From NCBI GenBank assembly GCA_963703075.1, contig OY969786.1, positions 1,736,001 through 1,800,000 on the forward strand: DNA of 64,000 bases, given 5' to 3'. Below, piece after piece: positions 1 through 8,897 of this stretch. The translations under genes and the position numbers were made by a program. This DNA is from Korobacter sp963703075. GTDB taxonomy: Bacteria; Acidobacteriota; Terriglobia; Terriglobales; Acidobacteriaceae. Numbering within the stretch: position 1 is the stretch's first letter; every line of letters begins with the position of its first letter. The notes beneath the pieces were generated by a model. It ran no database searches and was not told the DNA's origin. It worked only from the letters and a program-made list of their open reading frames with translations.

Positions 1-256
1 CTTCGTAGTCGGGATAGTCGAGGTCGAGGAGCGAGCGCAGCGCGGGCTCGATCTTGGCTTCCTCATTGAGGGCGCAGACAACAATGCTGACGCGCGGCAC
101 ACGGCCGGCGGCATCGATCGGCGGAAGATCCCACTCCGGCCGGCTGATCTCGGCCAGCGTGGGCATGCCGCGAGAGGCGGCGATGACACGCGAGAACCAG
201 ATGATGGCAAGGATCGTTGCGAGGACCAGGCTCCAATGAGCGTGCAGAGCAGCCAT
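1..256 (-). CDS. Glycosyltransferase family 2, N-terminal part (cut by window edge)
   Basis: Only the first 85 codons are present; the gene continues past the left edge. The start is ATG at 256 on the minus strand. A hydrophobic segment at residues 9-23 is followed by a basic/polar linker and then the opening beta strand of a GT-A fold, VSIVVCALNEEAKIEPALRS (about residues 57-76). This is the usual nucleotide-sugar-binding start of GT2 enzymes (V-[ST]-[IV]-V-x-A-x-N-E-E). I infer a membrane-anchored sugar transferase for cell-surface glycans or glycolipids. The acceptor cannot be told from this piece. Confidence 0.7.
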   Translation of the reverse strand, partial: MAALHAHWSLVLATILAIIWFSRVIAASRGMPTLAEISRPEWDLPPIDAAGRVPRVSIVVCALNEEAKIEPALRSLLDLDYPDYE

Positions 257-260
257 CACA

Positions 261-398
261 AACCCCCATCCTTCGCTGCGCTCAGGATGGGGCACTCGAG
301 GGAGTTCATCCATACGGGCTCGCGACAGAAACCCCCACCCTTCGCTGCGCTCAGGATGGGGCACCCGGCGGAGTTCATCCGTGGGTGCTCGCGATCTT
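261..398. repeat. Tandem pair of 69-bp units carrying a GGATGGGGCAC hairpin
   Basis: Two near-identical units start at 261 and 330. Each holds an inverted repeat (CCCATCC or CCCACCC, then TTCGCTGCGCTCA, then GGATGGG) followed by GGGGCACTC or GGGGCACCC and a GAGTTCATCC block. The second unit runs into the 3' end of the MFS gene, so it encodes that protein's last residues. Related hairpins occur at 1761 and 8859. The arrangement resembles REP-type intergenic palindromes. Confidence 0.7.
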
Positions 399-1625
399 GG
401 GAGCAGTGCGGATTCCGAAGAAGAGGATCACAGCCGATAGGATAACCGCCGCGACGGTGGGTAGGAAACCGACCTGGAGATTGGTCTTGTCGGAGATGTA
501 GCCGATGAGGGTGGGCGAGAAGGCGTCGCCGAGGAGATGGATGGTGAACAGGTTCACGGCGACGGCCGTGGAGCGGATCTTGGCCGAGACGGAATTGACC
601 AGCGCGGCATTGAGGGGCGCGGTGTTGAGCAGGATGAAGAACTCGGCCAGCAGGATCGCCGGGTACATGAGCGCTCCGTGCACGGTGATGGCGATGACGA
701 CGAACGGAATTGACACCGCCATGCCGACAGCGGAGACGAGGTAATAGGCGCCGACGTTCTTGCGCAGCAGGCGATCGCCGAGCCAGCCTCCGGCCAGCGC
801 GGAGGCGGTGCCGGCGACGACGGTGAGCAGTCCGAAGCGGAAGTTTGCCTGCTCAAGGGGAATGCCCCGGAGACGCGAGAGGAAAGTAGGCATCCAGACC
901 TGGAGGCCGCCGACAGCAAAGGTCATCATGGCCATGCCCAAGCTGCAGGTCCAGAAAGCGGCGTTGCGCGGCAGGATTCCGAAGAGGAGAGAGCTGCGTT
1001 CGTAGGTCTGCTGGATGGTGTCGCGCGCACCACGCACCGGTTCGGGGACGAGAAGGAGCAGAAGGCCGAGGATAAGGCCGGGGACGGCACAGACATAGAA
1101 GGGCATACGCCATCCGTAGGCGTGCCCCAGCGCACCGCCGAGGAGGTACCCGATGGCGGTGCCTACTGGGATGGCTACATAGAAGATCGCCATGATGCGT
1201 CCGCGAAGATGTTCGTCGAAGAGGTCGGAGACGAAGGCGGGGGTGATGGTGACGAAGGTGGCTTCGCCGATGCCAACGATGGTGTGGCGAAAGAGCAACG
1301 CGCTGTAGCTGTGGGTGACGGCGGTAAGCAAGGTGGCGCCGCTCCACAGAATGGCGCCGACCGACATGATGTACTTGCGGGCAACACGGTCGGCGAGAAA
1401 ACCGACGAAGGGGGCGAAACACATGTAGCAGACGAAAAAGGCGGAAGTCAGGAGGCCGACCTGACTGTCGGTAATGTGAAATTGGGCCTGGATCTGGGGC
1501 TGGACGGCAAAGAGGATCGAGCGATCGATGTAGTTCAGGAAATTAAGGGCGGTGAGCAGCAGAAGCGCGAAACGCGCAGCGGAGGGGGTGATGGCGGCGT
1601 GCGCTGTCTGCGAGCGGAGGGGCAC
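375..1625 (-). CDS. MFS transporter
   Basis: A 416-residue protein of the usual length for a 12-helix major facilitator. Helix 1 contains LNFLNYIDRSILFAVQPQI. The loop between helices 2 and 3 has the family A-motif, seen as GFLADRVARKYIMSVG (about residues 76-91), with a second copy in the C-terminal half (GGWLGDRLLRKNVG). These features fit the spinster-like/anion:cation symporter type, but the substrate is not readable. The start is GTG with a weak ribosome-binding site. The last codons lie inside a tandem repeat unit, so the C-terminus may have been remodelled by it. The gene follows queF at a gap of 184 bp that contains a hairpin. Confidence 0.85.
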   Translation of the reverse strand: MPLRSQTAHAAITPSAARFALLLLTALNFLNYIDRSILFAVQPQIQAQFHITDSQVGLLTSAFFVCYMCFAPFVGFLADRVARKYIMSVGAILWSGATLLTAVTHSYSALLFRHTIVGIGEATFVTITPAFVSDLFDEHLRGRIMAIFYVAIPVGTAIGYLLGGALGHAYGWRMPFYVCAVPGLILGLLLLLVPEPVRGARDTIQQTYERSSLLFGILPRNAAFWTCSLGMAMMTFAVGGLQVWMPTFLSRLRGIPLEQANFRFGLLTVVAGTASALAGGWLGDRLLRKNVGAYYLVSAVGMAVSIPFVVIAITVHGALMYPAILLAEFFILLNTAPLNAALVNSVSAKIRSTAVAVNLFTIHLLGDAFSPTLIGYISDKTNLQVGFLPTVAAVILSAVILFFGIRTAPKIASTHG

Positions 1626-1760
1626 GATGGCGGTGAGAATATCACGCGGGTAGGGCGAGGCTACGCCGCGGGTAACCGACGGATCTCACCGCGTGCTTAC
1701 ATGCAAGAATCCGAGACGGTCGAAGGGACTCGACGATGAGAGGCGCTGACGGCCTCGCAG

Positions 1761-1788
1761 CCCACCCTGTCCTGCGGACAAGGGTGGG
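1761..1788. repeat. REP-like hairpin
   Basis: CCCACCCTGTCC and GGACAAGGGTGGG form a near-perfect stem with one bulged base and a three-base loop. It is followed by GGGGCACCCAC, the signature shared with the elements at 261-398 and 8859-8888. It lies just 3' of queF. No T-tract follows on either strand, so it is not a classical terminator. Confidence 0.65.
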
Positions 1789-1809
1789 GCACCCACATAG
1801 TCCGCAGGT

Positions 1810-2208
1810 CTATTTCCGCGGACGGGGGTAGCGGGCTACGACGGTGGTGCCGAGGCCGCCGCGGGGACGGAAGACGCCGCGCACTTCGGCCCAAACGGGC
1901 TTGGTTGCTCGGACCATGTCTTCGAGGACGCGATTGACGATGTTTTCCTGGAAGATGCCGAGGTTGCGATAGGCGAAGAGATATTCCTTGAGCGATTTCA
2001 GTTCGAGACATGTCTTGTTCGGCATGTAGCGAATCCAAAGGGTTCCGAAATCCGGCAGGCCGGTCTTGGGGCAGACAGAGGTGAACTCGGGAACGTCGAT
2101 TTCGATTTCGTAGTTAGGAAACTGGTTTGGCCAGACCTCGATGTCGGGAAAGCTGGCCTTCAGGCCCGCGGCAGCATGTTCCGCAGTGTAGGCGGATGGT
2201 TTCGGCAT
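1810..2208 (-). CDS. queF: NADPH-dependent 7-cyano-7-deazaguanine reductase QueF
   Basis: QueF reduces the nitrile of preQ0 to preQ1 in queuosine tRNA-modification synthesis, in the cytoplasm. The protein has 132 residues, the length of the short unimodular QueF type. It contains EFTSVCPKTGLPDFGTLWI, where the Cys is the nucleophile and the neighbouring conserved Asp takes part in catalysis. The NADPH-binding QueF motif appears as LELKSLKEYLFAYRNLGIFQE-like sequence around residues 68-88. The start is ATG at 2208, 33 bp downstream of the BrkB-family gene on the same strand, so the two may be co-transcribed. Other queuosine genes are not in the window. Confidence 0.96.
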   Translation of the reverse strand: MPKPSAYTAEHAAAGLKASFPDIEVWPNQFPNYEIEIDVPEFTSVCPKTGLPDFGTLWIRYMPNKTCLELKSLKEYLFAYRNLGIFQENIVNRVLEDMVRATKPVWAEVRGVFRPRGGLGTTVVARYPRPRK

Positions 2209-2241
2209 GCTTTTATTCTAAATGGAGAGCAGCGCCTGGTT

Positions 2242-3141
2242 CTATGCGGCCAGTTGAGCGGAGTCGGAGGGCACGGGCTGGACCTCGGTGAAAGGCGGTT
2301 GCTTCAAAAGAAGCTTGCCGTTGCCCCGCACCTGGATGATTTCGGAGTTCAGTTCCCCGCCCATGAGAACGGCAAACGCCGTCCAGTACATCCACACGAG
2401 GAGGGCGATGGCGGCGCCGAGGACTCCGTAGGTCTTATTGAAGTGGGCAAACTTAGAGAAATAGACACCCAACCCCAACGAGAGCAGCACCCAGCCACCG
2501 AGAGCGATGACGGCGCCAGGCAGAGTCTGCAGAAATCGTTGGCGCACATTCGGTGCAAGGAAGTAGATCAGCTCGACCGAGATAGTGACGAGGACGGCTG
2601 CAATCGCCCAACGTAGAAATTTCCAGACGAAAAGGAAGAGCGGTCCAAGGCCGATCTTGTCGGCAAAAAGCTCGAAAAAATGCGGGCCGAGAGTCATGCA
2701 CAGAAACGAGATAACAAGCATGCCCCCGACCAGCAGAGTCAACTCGATAGCGAGAAGACGGGTCTTCCACCAAGGCCGAGTCTCTGGAACGTTATAAGCG
2801 ACATTCAGCGCTTCGATCATGCCGGCGAAGCCGCTCGACGAAGACCAGAGGGTCCCAAGCAGGCCAAGGCTCAAGAGGCCGCCGCTGTGGGGACGGATAA
2901 CGTCCGCAACCACCCGGTTGACCAAGCCCATGCCGGCGGCGGGCACGACCCGCGCCAGGACGGAAAGGATGTCTTGAAACAGGTTGGGCAGAGGCAGCAA
3001 GGAAACGACGGCAGCCAGCGCAATCAGCGCCGGAAACAGGGACATGACGAAGTAGTAGGAAAGCGAGGCGGCGAAAGCCAAAGTATGGTTGTTGACGATA
3101 TCGGAGACGCAGCGTTTCAGGATCTTCAGCCAGCTCTTCAT
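2242..3141 (-). CDS. YihY/BrkB family inner-membrane protein
   Basis: A 299-residue protein with about six hydrophobic segments, matching the size and layout of the YihY/BrkB (UPF0761) family. The N-terminal region after the short cytoplasmic start has the family pattern HTLAFAASLSYYFVMSLFP. Later segments include LLVWMYWTAFAVLMGGELNS, with the family's closing GAE/GGEL-type motif. The family was once annotated as ribonuclease BN, but the membrane members are not that enzyme and their role is unsettled. GTG at 3144 and ATG at 3141 are adjacent; I chose ATG. Confidence 0.88.
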   Translation of the reverse strand: MKSWLKILKRCVSDIVNNHTLAFAASLSYYFVMSLFPALIALAAVVSLLPLPNLFQDILSVLARVVPAAGMGLVNRVVADVIRPHSGGLLSLGLLGTLWSSSSGFAGMIEALNVAYNVPETRPWWKTRLLAIELTLLVGGMLVISFLCMTLGPHFFELFADKIGLGPLFLFVWKFLRWAIAAVLVTISVELIYFLAPNVRQRFLQTLPGAVIALGGWVLLSLGLGVYFSKFAHFNKTYGVLGAAIALLVWMYWTAFAVLMGGELNSEIIQVRGNGKLLLKQPPFTEVQPVPSDSAQLAA

Positions 3142-3291
3142 CACGTCTTCCAGTTCAAATGAACGGATACTTTACAGGGGATTGGGCTTGCTGTTGCAAA
3201 TGAGATGACAAACAGATGATACGGGCTGTCATAAAGCAAAGTAGTTGCTGTTTTTTGCGACTACTTGGGCAGAATTGCGTCGAATGTAGAG

Positions 3292-4644
3292 ATGGCTACT
3301 CCCTCCAAGCCGGTACGCGTAGGACCCAGGACGTCACCGGACCGGTTAGATCCTTACGCTATACTAAAAAATTCAAAACGCATGGCTGCTCAACGTGACA
3401 CGAGCCTGAATGGCAATGGAAATGGGAGTCGCAGGAGCCTCCTTGTCCCAATTGTGTTGCTGCTGGTTGTAATTGCGGGCGCCACCATGCTGGTGATGCG
3501 CAAGGGGACAGCGGCGATCCGAGCGGACCGGGTGGAACGCGGGTCGCTGACGGCAACGATCTCCACCAACGGCAAGGTCGAGCCGCTGGTCGATTTCCAG
3601 GCGCATGCGCCGATTTCGACGACCATCAAGAAAATCTACGTAAAAGCCGGAGACCACGTAAAGAAAGGCCAGATTCTGCTGACTTTGGACGATGCGGGGA
3701 TCCGGGCGCAGTCGGCGCGGGCGCTGGCGCAGCTCAAAGCGGCGCAGGCGGAGGATGCTTCCCTGCGAGCGGGAGGCAGCCGGGTGGACGTGCTCAACCG
3801 GCAATCGCAACTGGTGAAGGCTGAGGCAGACCGCGATGCAGCAGTAAGGAATCTCGAAGCTCTGAAGCGACTGGTGCAAAGCGGGGCCGCATCTCCTGCC
3901 GAAGTGCAGTCGGCGGAAAACCAGGTGAAAGTCGCAGATGCGACAGTGGCTGCGCTGCAGCAGAACGGATCTGCCCGCTACTCCCCGGAAGACGTTTCCC
4001 GGGTGCAGGCAAGCGAATCGGAGGCCAAGGCGACGTACGACGCCGCGCAGGCAACTCTCGCGGACACCAACGTACGCTCGGCGGTGGACGGTGCGGTGTA
4101 TTCCCTGCCGGTGCGTGAAGGTTCGTTCGTGAATCCCGGCGACTTGCTGGTTGGGGTGGCGCAGCTCAAAACCATGCTGGTGCGCGCGTTCATCGACGAA
4201 CCTGACATCGGCCGACTTTCGCAGGGACAAAATGTAAGCGTCGCGTGGGATGCGCTGCCGGACCGGGCCTGGGCGGGCACCGTGACACGGGTGCCGACGA
4301 CCATCGTGACCCGCGGCACGCGCATGGTCGGCGAAATCGTGGTCGAGGTGCCGAACGATGATTTGAAGCTTTTGCCGAACACCAATGTTTCAGTTTCGAT
4401 CGTTACGGCGGAGCGCAAGAATGTAATCACGGTACCGCGCGAGGCGGTCCGCGTGGAGGGGCCACAGAAATATGTTCTGCTGGTCTCAGGACATGAACTG
4501 CGGCGGCAGAACGTGGAGACTGGCATTTCGAACCTGACGCGAGTTGAGGTGTCGGGTCTGAGCGACAAGGCCCTGGTAGCCCTGAATTCCCTGAATATGC
4601 AGCCTCTGCGCGACGGGATGAAAGTGAAAGTGGAAGGCCCATGA
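3292..4644 (+). CDS. HlyD/MacA-type periplasmic adaptor of an efflux or secretion system
   Basis: This adaptor would bridge an inner-membrane transporter and a TolC-like outer-membrane duct. The 450-residue protein has a cytoplasmic N-terminus and one membrane helix (LLVPIVLLLVVIAGATMLVM). A split biotinyl-lipoyl-like domain follows, with IKKIYVKAGDHVKKGQILL in its first half. An alpha-hairpin rich in Ala, Gln and Glu comes next, then beta-barrel and membrane-proximal domains. Starts are possible at TTG 3265, ATG 3292 and ATG 3382. None has a strong ribosome-binding site; a TATACT hexamer at 3360 would favour the last. The stop overlaps the next start as ATGA. No ABC or RND pump lies nearby. 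Confidence 0.88.
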   Translation: MATPSKPVRVGPRTSPDRLDPYAILKNSKRMAAQRDTSLNGNGNGSRRSLLVPIVLLLVVIAGATMLVMRKGTAAIRADRVERGSLTATISTNGKVEPLVDFQAHAPISTTIKKIYVKAGDHVKKGQILLTLDDAGIRAQSARALAQLKAAQAEDASLRAGGSRVDVLNRQSQLVKAEADRDAAVRNLEALKRLVQSGAASPAEVQSAENQVKVADATVAALQQNGSARYSPEDVSRVQASESEAKATYDAAQATLADTNVRSAVDGAVYSLPVREGSFVNPGDLLVGVAQLKTMLVRAFIDEPDIGRLSQGQNVSVAWDALPDRAWAGTVTRVPTTIVTRGTRMVGEIVVEVPNDDLKLLPNTNVSVSIVTAERKNVITVPREAVRVEGPQKYVLLVSGHELRRQNVETGISNLTRVEVSGLSDKALVALNSLNMQPLRDGMKVKVEGP

Positions 4645-5612
4645 TTCACCGGCTGGTCGCTTTCGCTTTACTGGGCCTGTCCGTGGTGGGGTTTGCGGCG
4701 CCGGGCATGGCTGCCGATGGGGACGTGCAGCTGATTCGCGCCGGACACATCAATCAAGCCATAACGCAACTCCAGGAGCGGGTGAAGAACAATCCGAGCG
4801 ACGCGGAGTCGCTCAACCTGCTGGCACGCGCGTATTACTCCATCGAGCAGTGGGACGATGCGATTGCCAGCAATCAGCGGGCGCTGAAGCTGCATCCCGA
4901 CAGCAGCGATTTTCATACATGGATGGGACGGGCGTACGGAGAAAAAGCAGAGACGGTCGGCGTTCTGGGCGCCGCGAACCTCGCCCGAAAAACCAAGTCA
5001 GAGTTCGAAAAGGCAGTGCAGCTGAACCCGTCTGCCACACAAGCTCGGCTGGACCTGGCGGAGTACTACATCGAGGCTCCCGCGATCATGGGCGGCGGGA
5101 TGGACAAGGCCCGCGACCAGGCGGACGCGACGGCGCGGTTCGATCTTGCGGCCTCGCACCTGATCCGCGCAAGAATTGCACAACAGCATAAGGATTACGA
5201 CGAAGCCGTGACAGAATTCAAAGCAGCGATTGCAAGCGCGAGAAATCCGGCGAATTACTGGATCAACATCGCCTCCTTTTACGAATCACGCGGACGCCTG
5301 CCGGAGATGGAAAGGGCGATTACCACCGCGATGAGCTTGCCGGGGCGACAGCCGGGCACCCTCTACGATGGCGCGGCGATTCTGTATCGATCGGGACGTA
5401 ACTATCCGGGAGCGGTGGCCTATCTGCGCCAGTATCTCAGTGACGAGCGCTTCGATGAAGATGCGCCGGCGTTTCGCGCGCATTACCTCCTAGGAGAGTT
5501 GCTGGAGAAGATGCAAAAGCGTGCGGATGCGATCGCGGAATATCGCACGACGTTGTCGATGGCCAGCGACTTCAAGAAGGCGCAGTCGGCGCTCGATCGA
5601 TTGCAAAGCTAG
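4641..5612 (+). CDS. Secreted tetratricopeptide-repeat protein
   Basis: A 323-residue protein with a clear signal peptide (residues 1-24, cut after GMAA). TPR units cover most of the mature chain: VKNNPSDAESLNLLARAYYS, the following unit around residues 70-100, and further units at about 180-210 and 270-320. It is translationally coupled to the upstream adaptor by a 4-bp ATGA overlap and followed by a TolC-like gene. I infer a periplasmic scaffold working with the adaptor and outer-membrane duct. No catalytic motif is seen. Confidence 0.85.
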   Translation: MIHRLVAFALLGLSVVGFAAPGMAADGDVQLIRAGHINQAITQLQERVKNNPSDAESLNLLARAYYSIEQWDDAIASNQRALKLHPDSSDFHTWMGRAYGEKAETVGVLGAANLARKTKSEFEKAVQLNPSATQARLDLAEYYIEAPAIMGGGMDKARDQADATARFDLAASHLIRARIAQQHKDYDEAVTEFKAAIASARNPANYWINIASFYESRGRLPEMERAITTAMSLPGRQPGTLYDGAAILYRSGRNYPGAVAYLRQYLSDERFDEDAPAFRAHYLLGELLEKMQKRADAIAEYRTTLSMASDFKKAQSALDRLQS

Positions 5613-5695
5613 CTTCCATCCTCAGTGTTCGGCTATTCGAGATTCGCAACGCAATGGTCGTCGCCATTTATACTGCCGTGTTGACGAATCAGAGC

Positions 5696-7012
5696 ATGAA
5701 ATCGATCTCCAAGACGAGGCGGCGGTTTGTAGGGCCACTCTGCGGCACCATCCTCGCACTGGGCATGACGGTATCGCTTCCGGCGGAAACCATCCCCTTC
5801 AACAAGGCGATCGACGCATCGCTCAAACACAGCGGAGCGATGGCGGTGGCTGCGGCCGAGGAAGCGCACGCGCGAGCAAGCCTTTCGCAGGCACGGAGCG
5901 CATACATCCCGCAGGCGATCCTTGGCTCGGGACTGGGTGCGTCGTTCGGGTTCCCTCTGACGCTTGAGGGTTCCGCTCCATCCATCGTGAATTTCAACAC
6001 GCAGTCCTTGCTGTTGAATTTTCCGCAGCGCGAGTACATCCGTTCCGCCCGTTTCCAATGGCAGGCGGCTTCTACACAGACGCTAGACAAACGCGACCAG
6101 GTGATCCTGGATACGGCGCTCACCTACTTCCAACTCGACCAGGCGCTGTCGAAAATGAAGATCCTGAAGCAACAGGAAGATGCCGCGGGCAGGTCCGAAT
6201 TCATCACCAAGCAGCGGGTGGAGCAGGGGATCGACAGCCAGTTGGATATGAAGAAAGCGCAGCTCAACTCGGCGCGGGTGCGGATGAGAATGGCGGATGC
6301 CACGGCGAACGTGGACGTGCTGCGCGAACATTTGTCGAAGCTGACGGGTTTCCCTGCCGCAGAGATCGATACCGATCCGGAGTCGCTGCCCAAGATTCCG
6401 GAGGTACGCCAGGATGCGGATTTGACGTCGATGGCGGTAGCCAACAGCCTGATGGTGAAGGCGGCGGACCAGAAGGCAGAGTCGGCGCAGTCTCGCGCGC
6501 GAGCCGAACATAAGCAATGGATGCCGGCGGTGGATTTTGCGGCGCAGTACGCTATGCTGGCGCGCTACAACAATTACGACCAGTACTATAAAACATTCCA
6601 GCGCAACAATGCCAGTATCGGCGTCGATATACGGTTCCCGTTCTTCAGTGCCACGCAGAAGGCAGCGACCGAGGCCGCCGACGCGGACGCGATACGGGCG
6701 AAGAAGGAAGCCGAGTTGGCGCGCAACCAGGTCTCAGAGGACACCCTGAAACTGCAGCGCAGCCTGGCGCAATTGCAAGCCGCAGCCGAGGTAGCGAAGT
6801 TGGAATATGAAGTAGCGGATACCGGCGCCAGTGCCGCGCAGGACCGGCTGGCCTCGGGCAACGCGACCTCACGCGACGTGGAGAACGCCCGACTGGATTC
6901 TTCCGACCGTTATGCGGCTTACCTGGATGCGCAACTCGAAGTGGAAAAGGCGCAGTTGCAGCTGATGCGCCAGACGGGCCAGATCTACGACTGGTCAACG
7001 GCGAAGCACTAA
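5696..7012 (+). CDS. TolC-family outer-membrane efflux protein
   Basis: A 438-residue OEP protein, close to the normal 430-480. The chosen ATG at 5696 gives a standard signal peptide (basic start, hydrophobic core, cut near SLPAE). An ATG at 5654 would add 14 unconvincing residues, and a TATACT hexamer at 5669 suggests transcription may begin after that ATG. Two long alpha-helical repeats rich in Ala, Gln, Lys and Glu alternate with short beta regions, as in the TolC trimer barrel plus periplasmic tunnel. Sequences such as DTALTYFQLDQALSKMKIL and ATSRDVENARL are typical of the family. It is the third gene of the adaptor-TPR-duct set and probably forms its outer-membrane exit. Confidence 0.88.
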   Translation: MKSISKTRRRFVGPLCGTILALGMTVSLPAETIPFNKAIDASLKHSGAMAVAAAEEAHARASLSQARSAYIPQAILGSGLGASFGFPLTLEGSAPSIVNFNTQSLLLNFPQREYIRSARFQWQAASTQTLDKRDQVILDTALTYFQLDQALSKMKILKQQEDAAGRSEFITKQRVEQGIDSQLDMKKAQLNSARVRMRMADATANVDVLREHLSKLTGFPAAEIDTDPESLPKIPEVRQDADLTSMAVANSLMVKAADQKAESAQSRARAEHKQWMPAVDFAAQYAMLARYNNYDQYYKTFQRNNASIGVDIRFPFFSATQKAATEAADADAIRAKKEAELARNQVSEDTLKLQRSLAQLQAAAEVAKLEYEVADTGASAAQDRLASGNATSRDVENARLDSSDRYAAYLDAQLEVEKAQLQLMRQTGQIYDWSTAKH

Positions 7013-7137
7013 ACGCTTCCAGCCACCAACCTTCTTTGAAGTTTTAGAGCGCGACGGACGCAAGCCGCTCCGCGTCGCCAACCTTTTTGTTTTAGAATTC
7101 GTGCTCGTTTAAATTTTCTCGGAGCCCACCTTCTAAG

Positions 7138-8424
7138 ATGAAACGTTTGCTGATCTTCTTTCTCCTGCTCTGCTCCCTCGGTTTCAGTCAGACACCCTCC
7201 GGCACGGTTGTTGTGAAAGCCGGGCGCCTGCTCGACGTCAAGACCGGCCAGTATCAGAACAACGTGGCCATCCTGATCGAGAACGGCGTGATCAAGAGCG
7301 TTGCGGCATCGGCCGGAGTGCAAGTTCCGGCGGGCGCGAAGGTTGTCGACTTGTCGAATGCCACCGTGCTGCCTGGCCTGGTGGATGCGCATACACATCT
7401 CACGTTCGACGTTGGCGACCTCGGACTGAAGGGATTGACGATATCTCCGGAGCGGGAGGCGTTGATCGGCGCGGCGAATGCGCGTATCACGCTGCTGGCG
7501 GGGTTCACGACGGTGCGCAACGTGGGAGCGGGCGCTTTCACCGACGTCGCTCTGCGCGATGCGATCAATGATGGGCACGTCCCGGGGCCGCGCATGCTGG
7601 TGAGCGGGCCGCCGTTGAGCATCACCGGTGGGCATGCGGACAATAACCTTCTTCCCTGGGAATCCCATTCTTATGCCGACGGCGTCGCGGACGGAGTGGA
7701 AGCGGTGCAGAAGAAGGTCCGCGAAGACATTAAGTATGGCGCGGATGTGATCAAGTTCATGGCCACGGGCGGTGTGATGTCGAAGGGCGATAACCCGCAG
7801 GCTTCGCAGTACACGCTGGAAGAGATGAAGGTCATCGTGAACGAAGCCCACCGACTGGGGCGAAAAGTGGCGGCGCATGCGCACGGAGTGCAGGGCATCC
7901 TGTGGGCTACCGAAGCGGGTGTCGACTCGATCGAGCACGGCACATACATCAACGACGAGGCGATTGCGCTGATGAAGCAGCATGGGACATATCTCGTGCC
8001 GACCGTCTATTTGACGGAGTGGCTGCCGCAGAATGCCGACCGCATCGGGGTTCCGCCCTATGTGCGCGCCAAGATGGATGTGGTGCTTCCGCTGTTGCGG
8101 CAGAACATCCAACATGCCTTTGCCAGCGGGGTGAAAGTAGCATTCGGCACAGACGCGGCGGTCTATCCGCATGGATTGAATGGGCATGAGTTCGAGAGTT
8201 ATGTGCATCTTGGGATGACGCCTCTGCAGTCGATCCAGACATCAACAGTGGGGGCGCCTGATCTGCTGGGGTGGTCGGACAAGATCGGATCCATCGAAGC
8301 GGGAAAATACGGCGACCTGATCGCTGTCACCGGCGATCCGCTGAAGGACATCACCGAGTTGCAACGGGTGAAGTTCGTGATGAAGGGCGGCGAGGTCTAC
8401 AAGGACGAATTGCACAAACAATAG
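7138..8424 (+). CDS. Secreted amidohydrolase (Xaa-Pro dipeptidase/imidazolonepropionase-like)
   Basis: A 428-residue metal-dependent hydrolase with a signal peptide (residues 1-17). It has the complete binuclear amidohydrolase set. LVDAHTHLTF (residues 81-90) supplies two metal-binding His. VIKFMATGG near residue 200 has the Lys expected to be carbamylated. KVAAHAHG and SIEHGTYI supply the other His ligands, and VAFGTDAAV near residue 340 has the catalytic Asp. The closest layout is that of the amidohydrolases acting on N-acyl or proline dipeptides in Acidobacteriota and Proteobacteria. The actual substrate is inferred only at family level. It is followed after 17 bp by a DUF302 gene. Confidence 0.88.
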   Translation: MKRLLIFFLLLCSLGFSQTPSGTVVVKAGRLLDVKTGQYQNNVAILIENGVIKSVAASAGVQVPAGAKVVDLSNATVLPGLVDAHTHLTFDVGDLGLKGLTISPEREALIGAANARITLLAGFTTVRNVGAGAFTDVALRDAINDGHVPGPRMLVSGPPLSITGGHADNNLLPWESHSYADGVADGVEAVQKKVREDIKYGADVIKFMATGGVMSKGDNPQASQYTLEEMKVIVNEAHRLGRKVAAHAHGVQGILWATEAGVDSIEHGTYINDEAIALMKQHGTYLVPTVYLTEWLPQNADRIGVPPYVRAKMDVVLPLLRQNIQHAFASGVKVAFGTDAAVYPHGLNGHEFESYVHLGMTPLQSIQTSTVGAPDLLGWSDKIGSIEAGKYGDLIAVTGDPLKDITELQRVKFVMKGGEVYKDELHKQ

Positions 8425-8441
8425 CCGCCAAGGAGACATGC

Positions 8442-8837
8442 GTGAGTTCCCTTCTGGAAAATGGCATGGTTCATTTGAGGAGCAAGTTGCCGCCCCAACA
8501 GACCGTTGACCGGATCGAGGCGGCGGTCCGCAGCAAGGGGATGGCGATCTTCGCGCGCTTCGATCACAGTGGGGAGGCGGCAAAGATCGGGTTGCAGATG
8601 CGGTTCGCGCAAGTGATCGTGTTCGGCAGCCCGAAGGCCGGAACGCCGCTGATGGTCGCGGCACCGACCCTCGCGCTTGATCTGCCCCTGAAGGCGCTGG
8701 TGTGGGAGAACGATGAGGGACAAGTCATCGTCACGTACAACGCGCCGGAATATCTGCAGCAGCGGCATGGGGTGCCGCAGGAGTTGATCGGAAACATTGC
8801 AGGAGCCGGGATGCTGCTGCAGAAGGCGATCGAGTAA
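8442..8837 (+). CDS. DUF302 domain protein
   Basis: A 131-residue cytoplasmic protein. The start is GTG at 8442, decided by an AAGGAG ribosome-binding site six bases upstream. The DUF302 pattern is visible as QTVDRIEAAVRSKGMAIFAR, then RFAQVIVFGSPKAGTPLMVA and LALDLPLKALVWENDEGQ, which form the compact alpha/beta fold of the family. DUF302 proteins are widespread and lack an agreed function. The gene starts 17 bp after the amidohydrolase stop, so the two are probably one transcript. Confidence 0.88.
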   Translation: MSSLLENGMVHLRSKLPPQQTVDRIEAAVRSKGMAIFARFDHSGEAAKIGLQMRFAQVIVFGSPKAGTPLMVAAPTLALDLPLKALVWENDEGQVIVTYNAPEYLQQRHGVPQELIGNIAGAGMLLQKAIE

Positions 8838-8858
8838 GCCGAGCCTTGTTATGAGCAA

Positions 8859-8888
8859 GTGGGGCACCCACGGATGACGATGCCCCAC
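8859..8888. repeat. REP-like hairpin between convergent genes
   Basis: GTGGGGCA (8859-8866) pairs with TGCCCCAC (8881-8888) across a 14-base loop starting CCCACGG. It shares the GTGGGGCACCCAC signature with the elements at 261-398 and 1761. It sits in the 60-bp gap between the 3' ends of the DUF302 and aminotransferase genes, where it could also terminate transcription on both sides. Confidence 0.55.
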
Positions 8889-8897
8889 GTGAGTTCC

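Noticed and set aside
1122..1739. 205-codon Gly/Glu-rich plus-strand frame inside the MFS gene
   Set aside because: It is a shadow of the transporter; the composition is low complexity and there is no ribosome-binding site.
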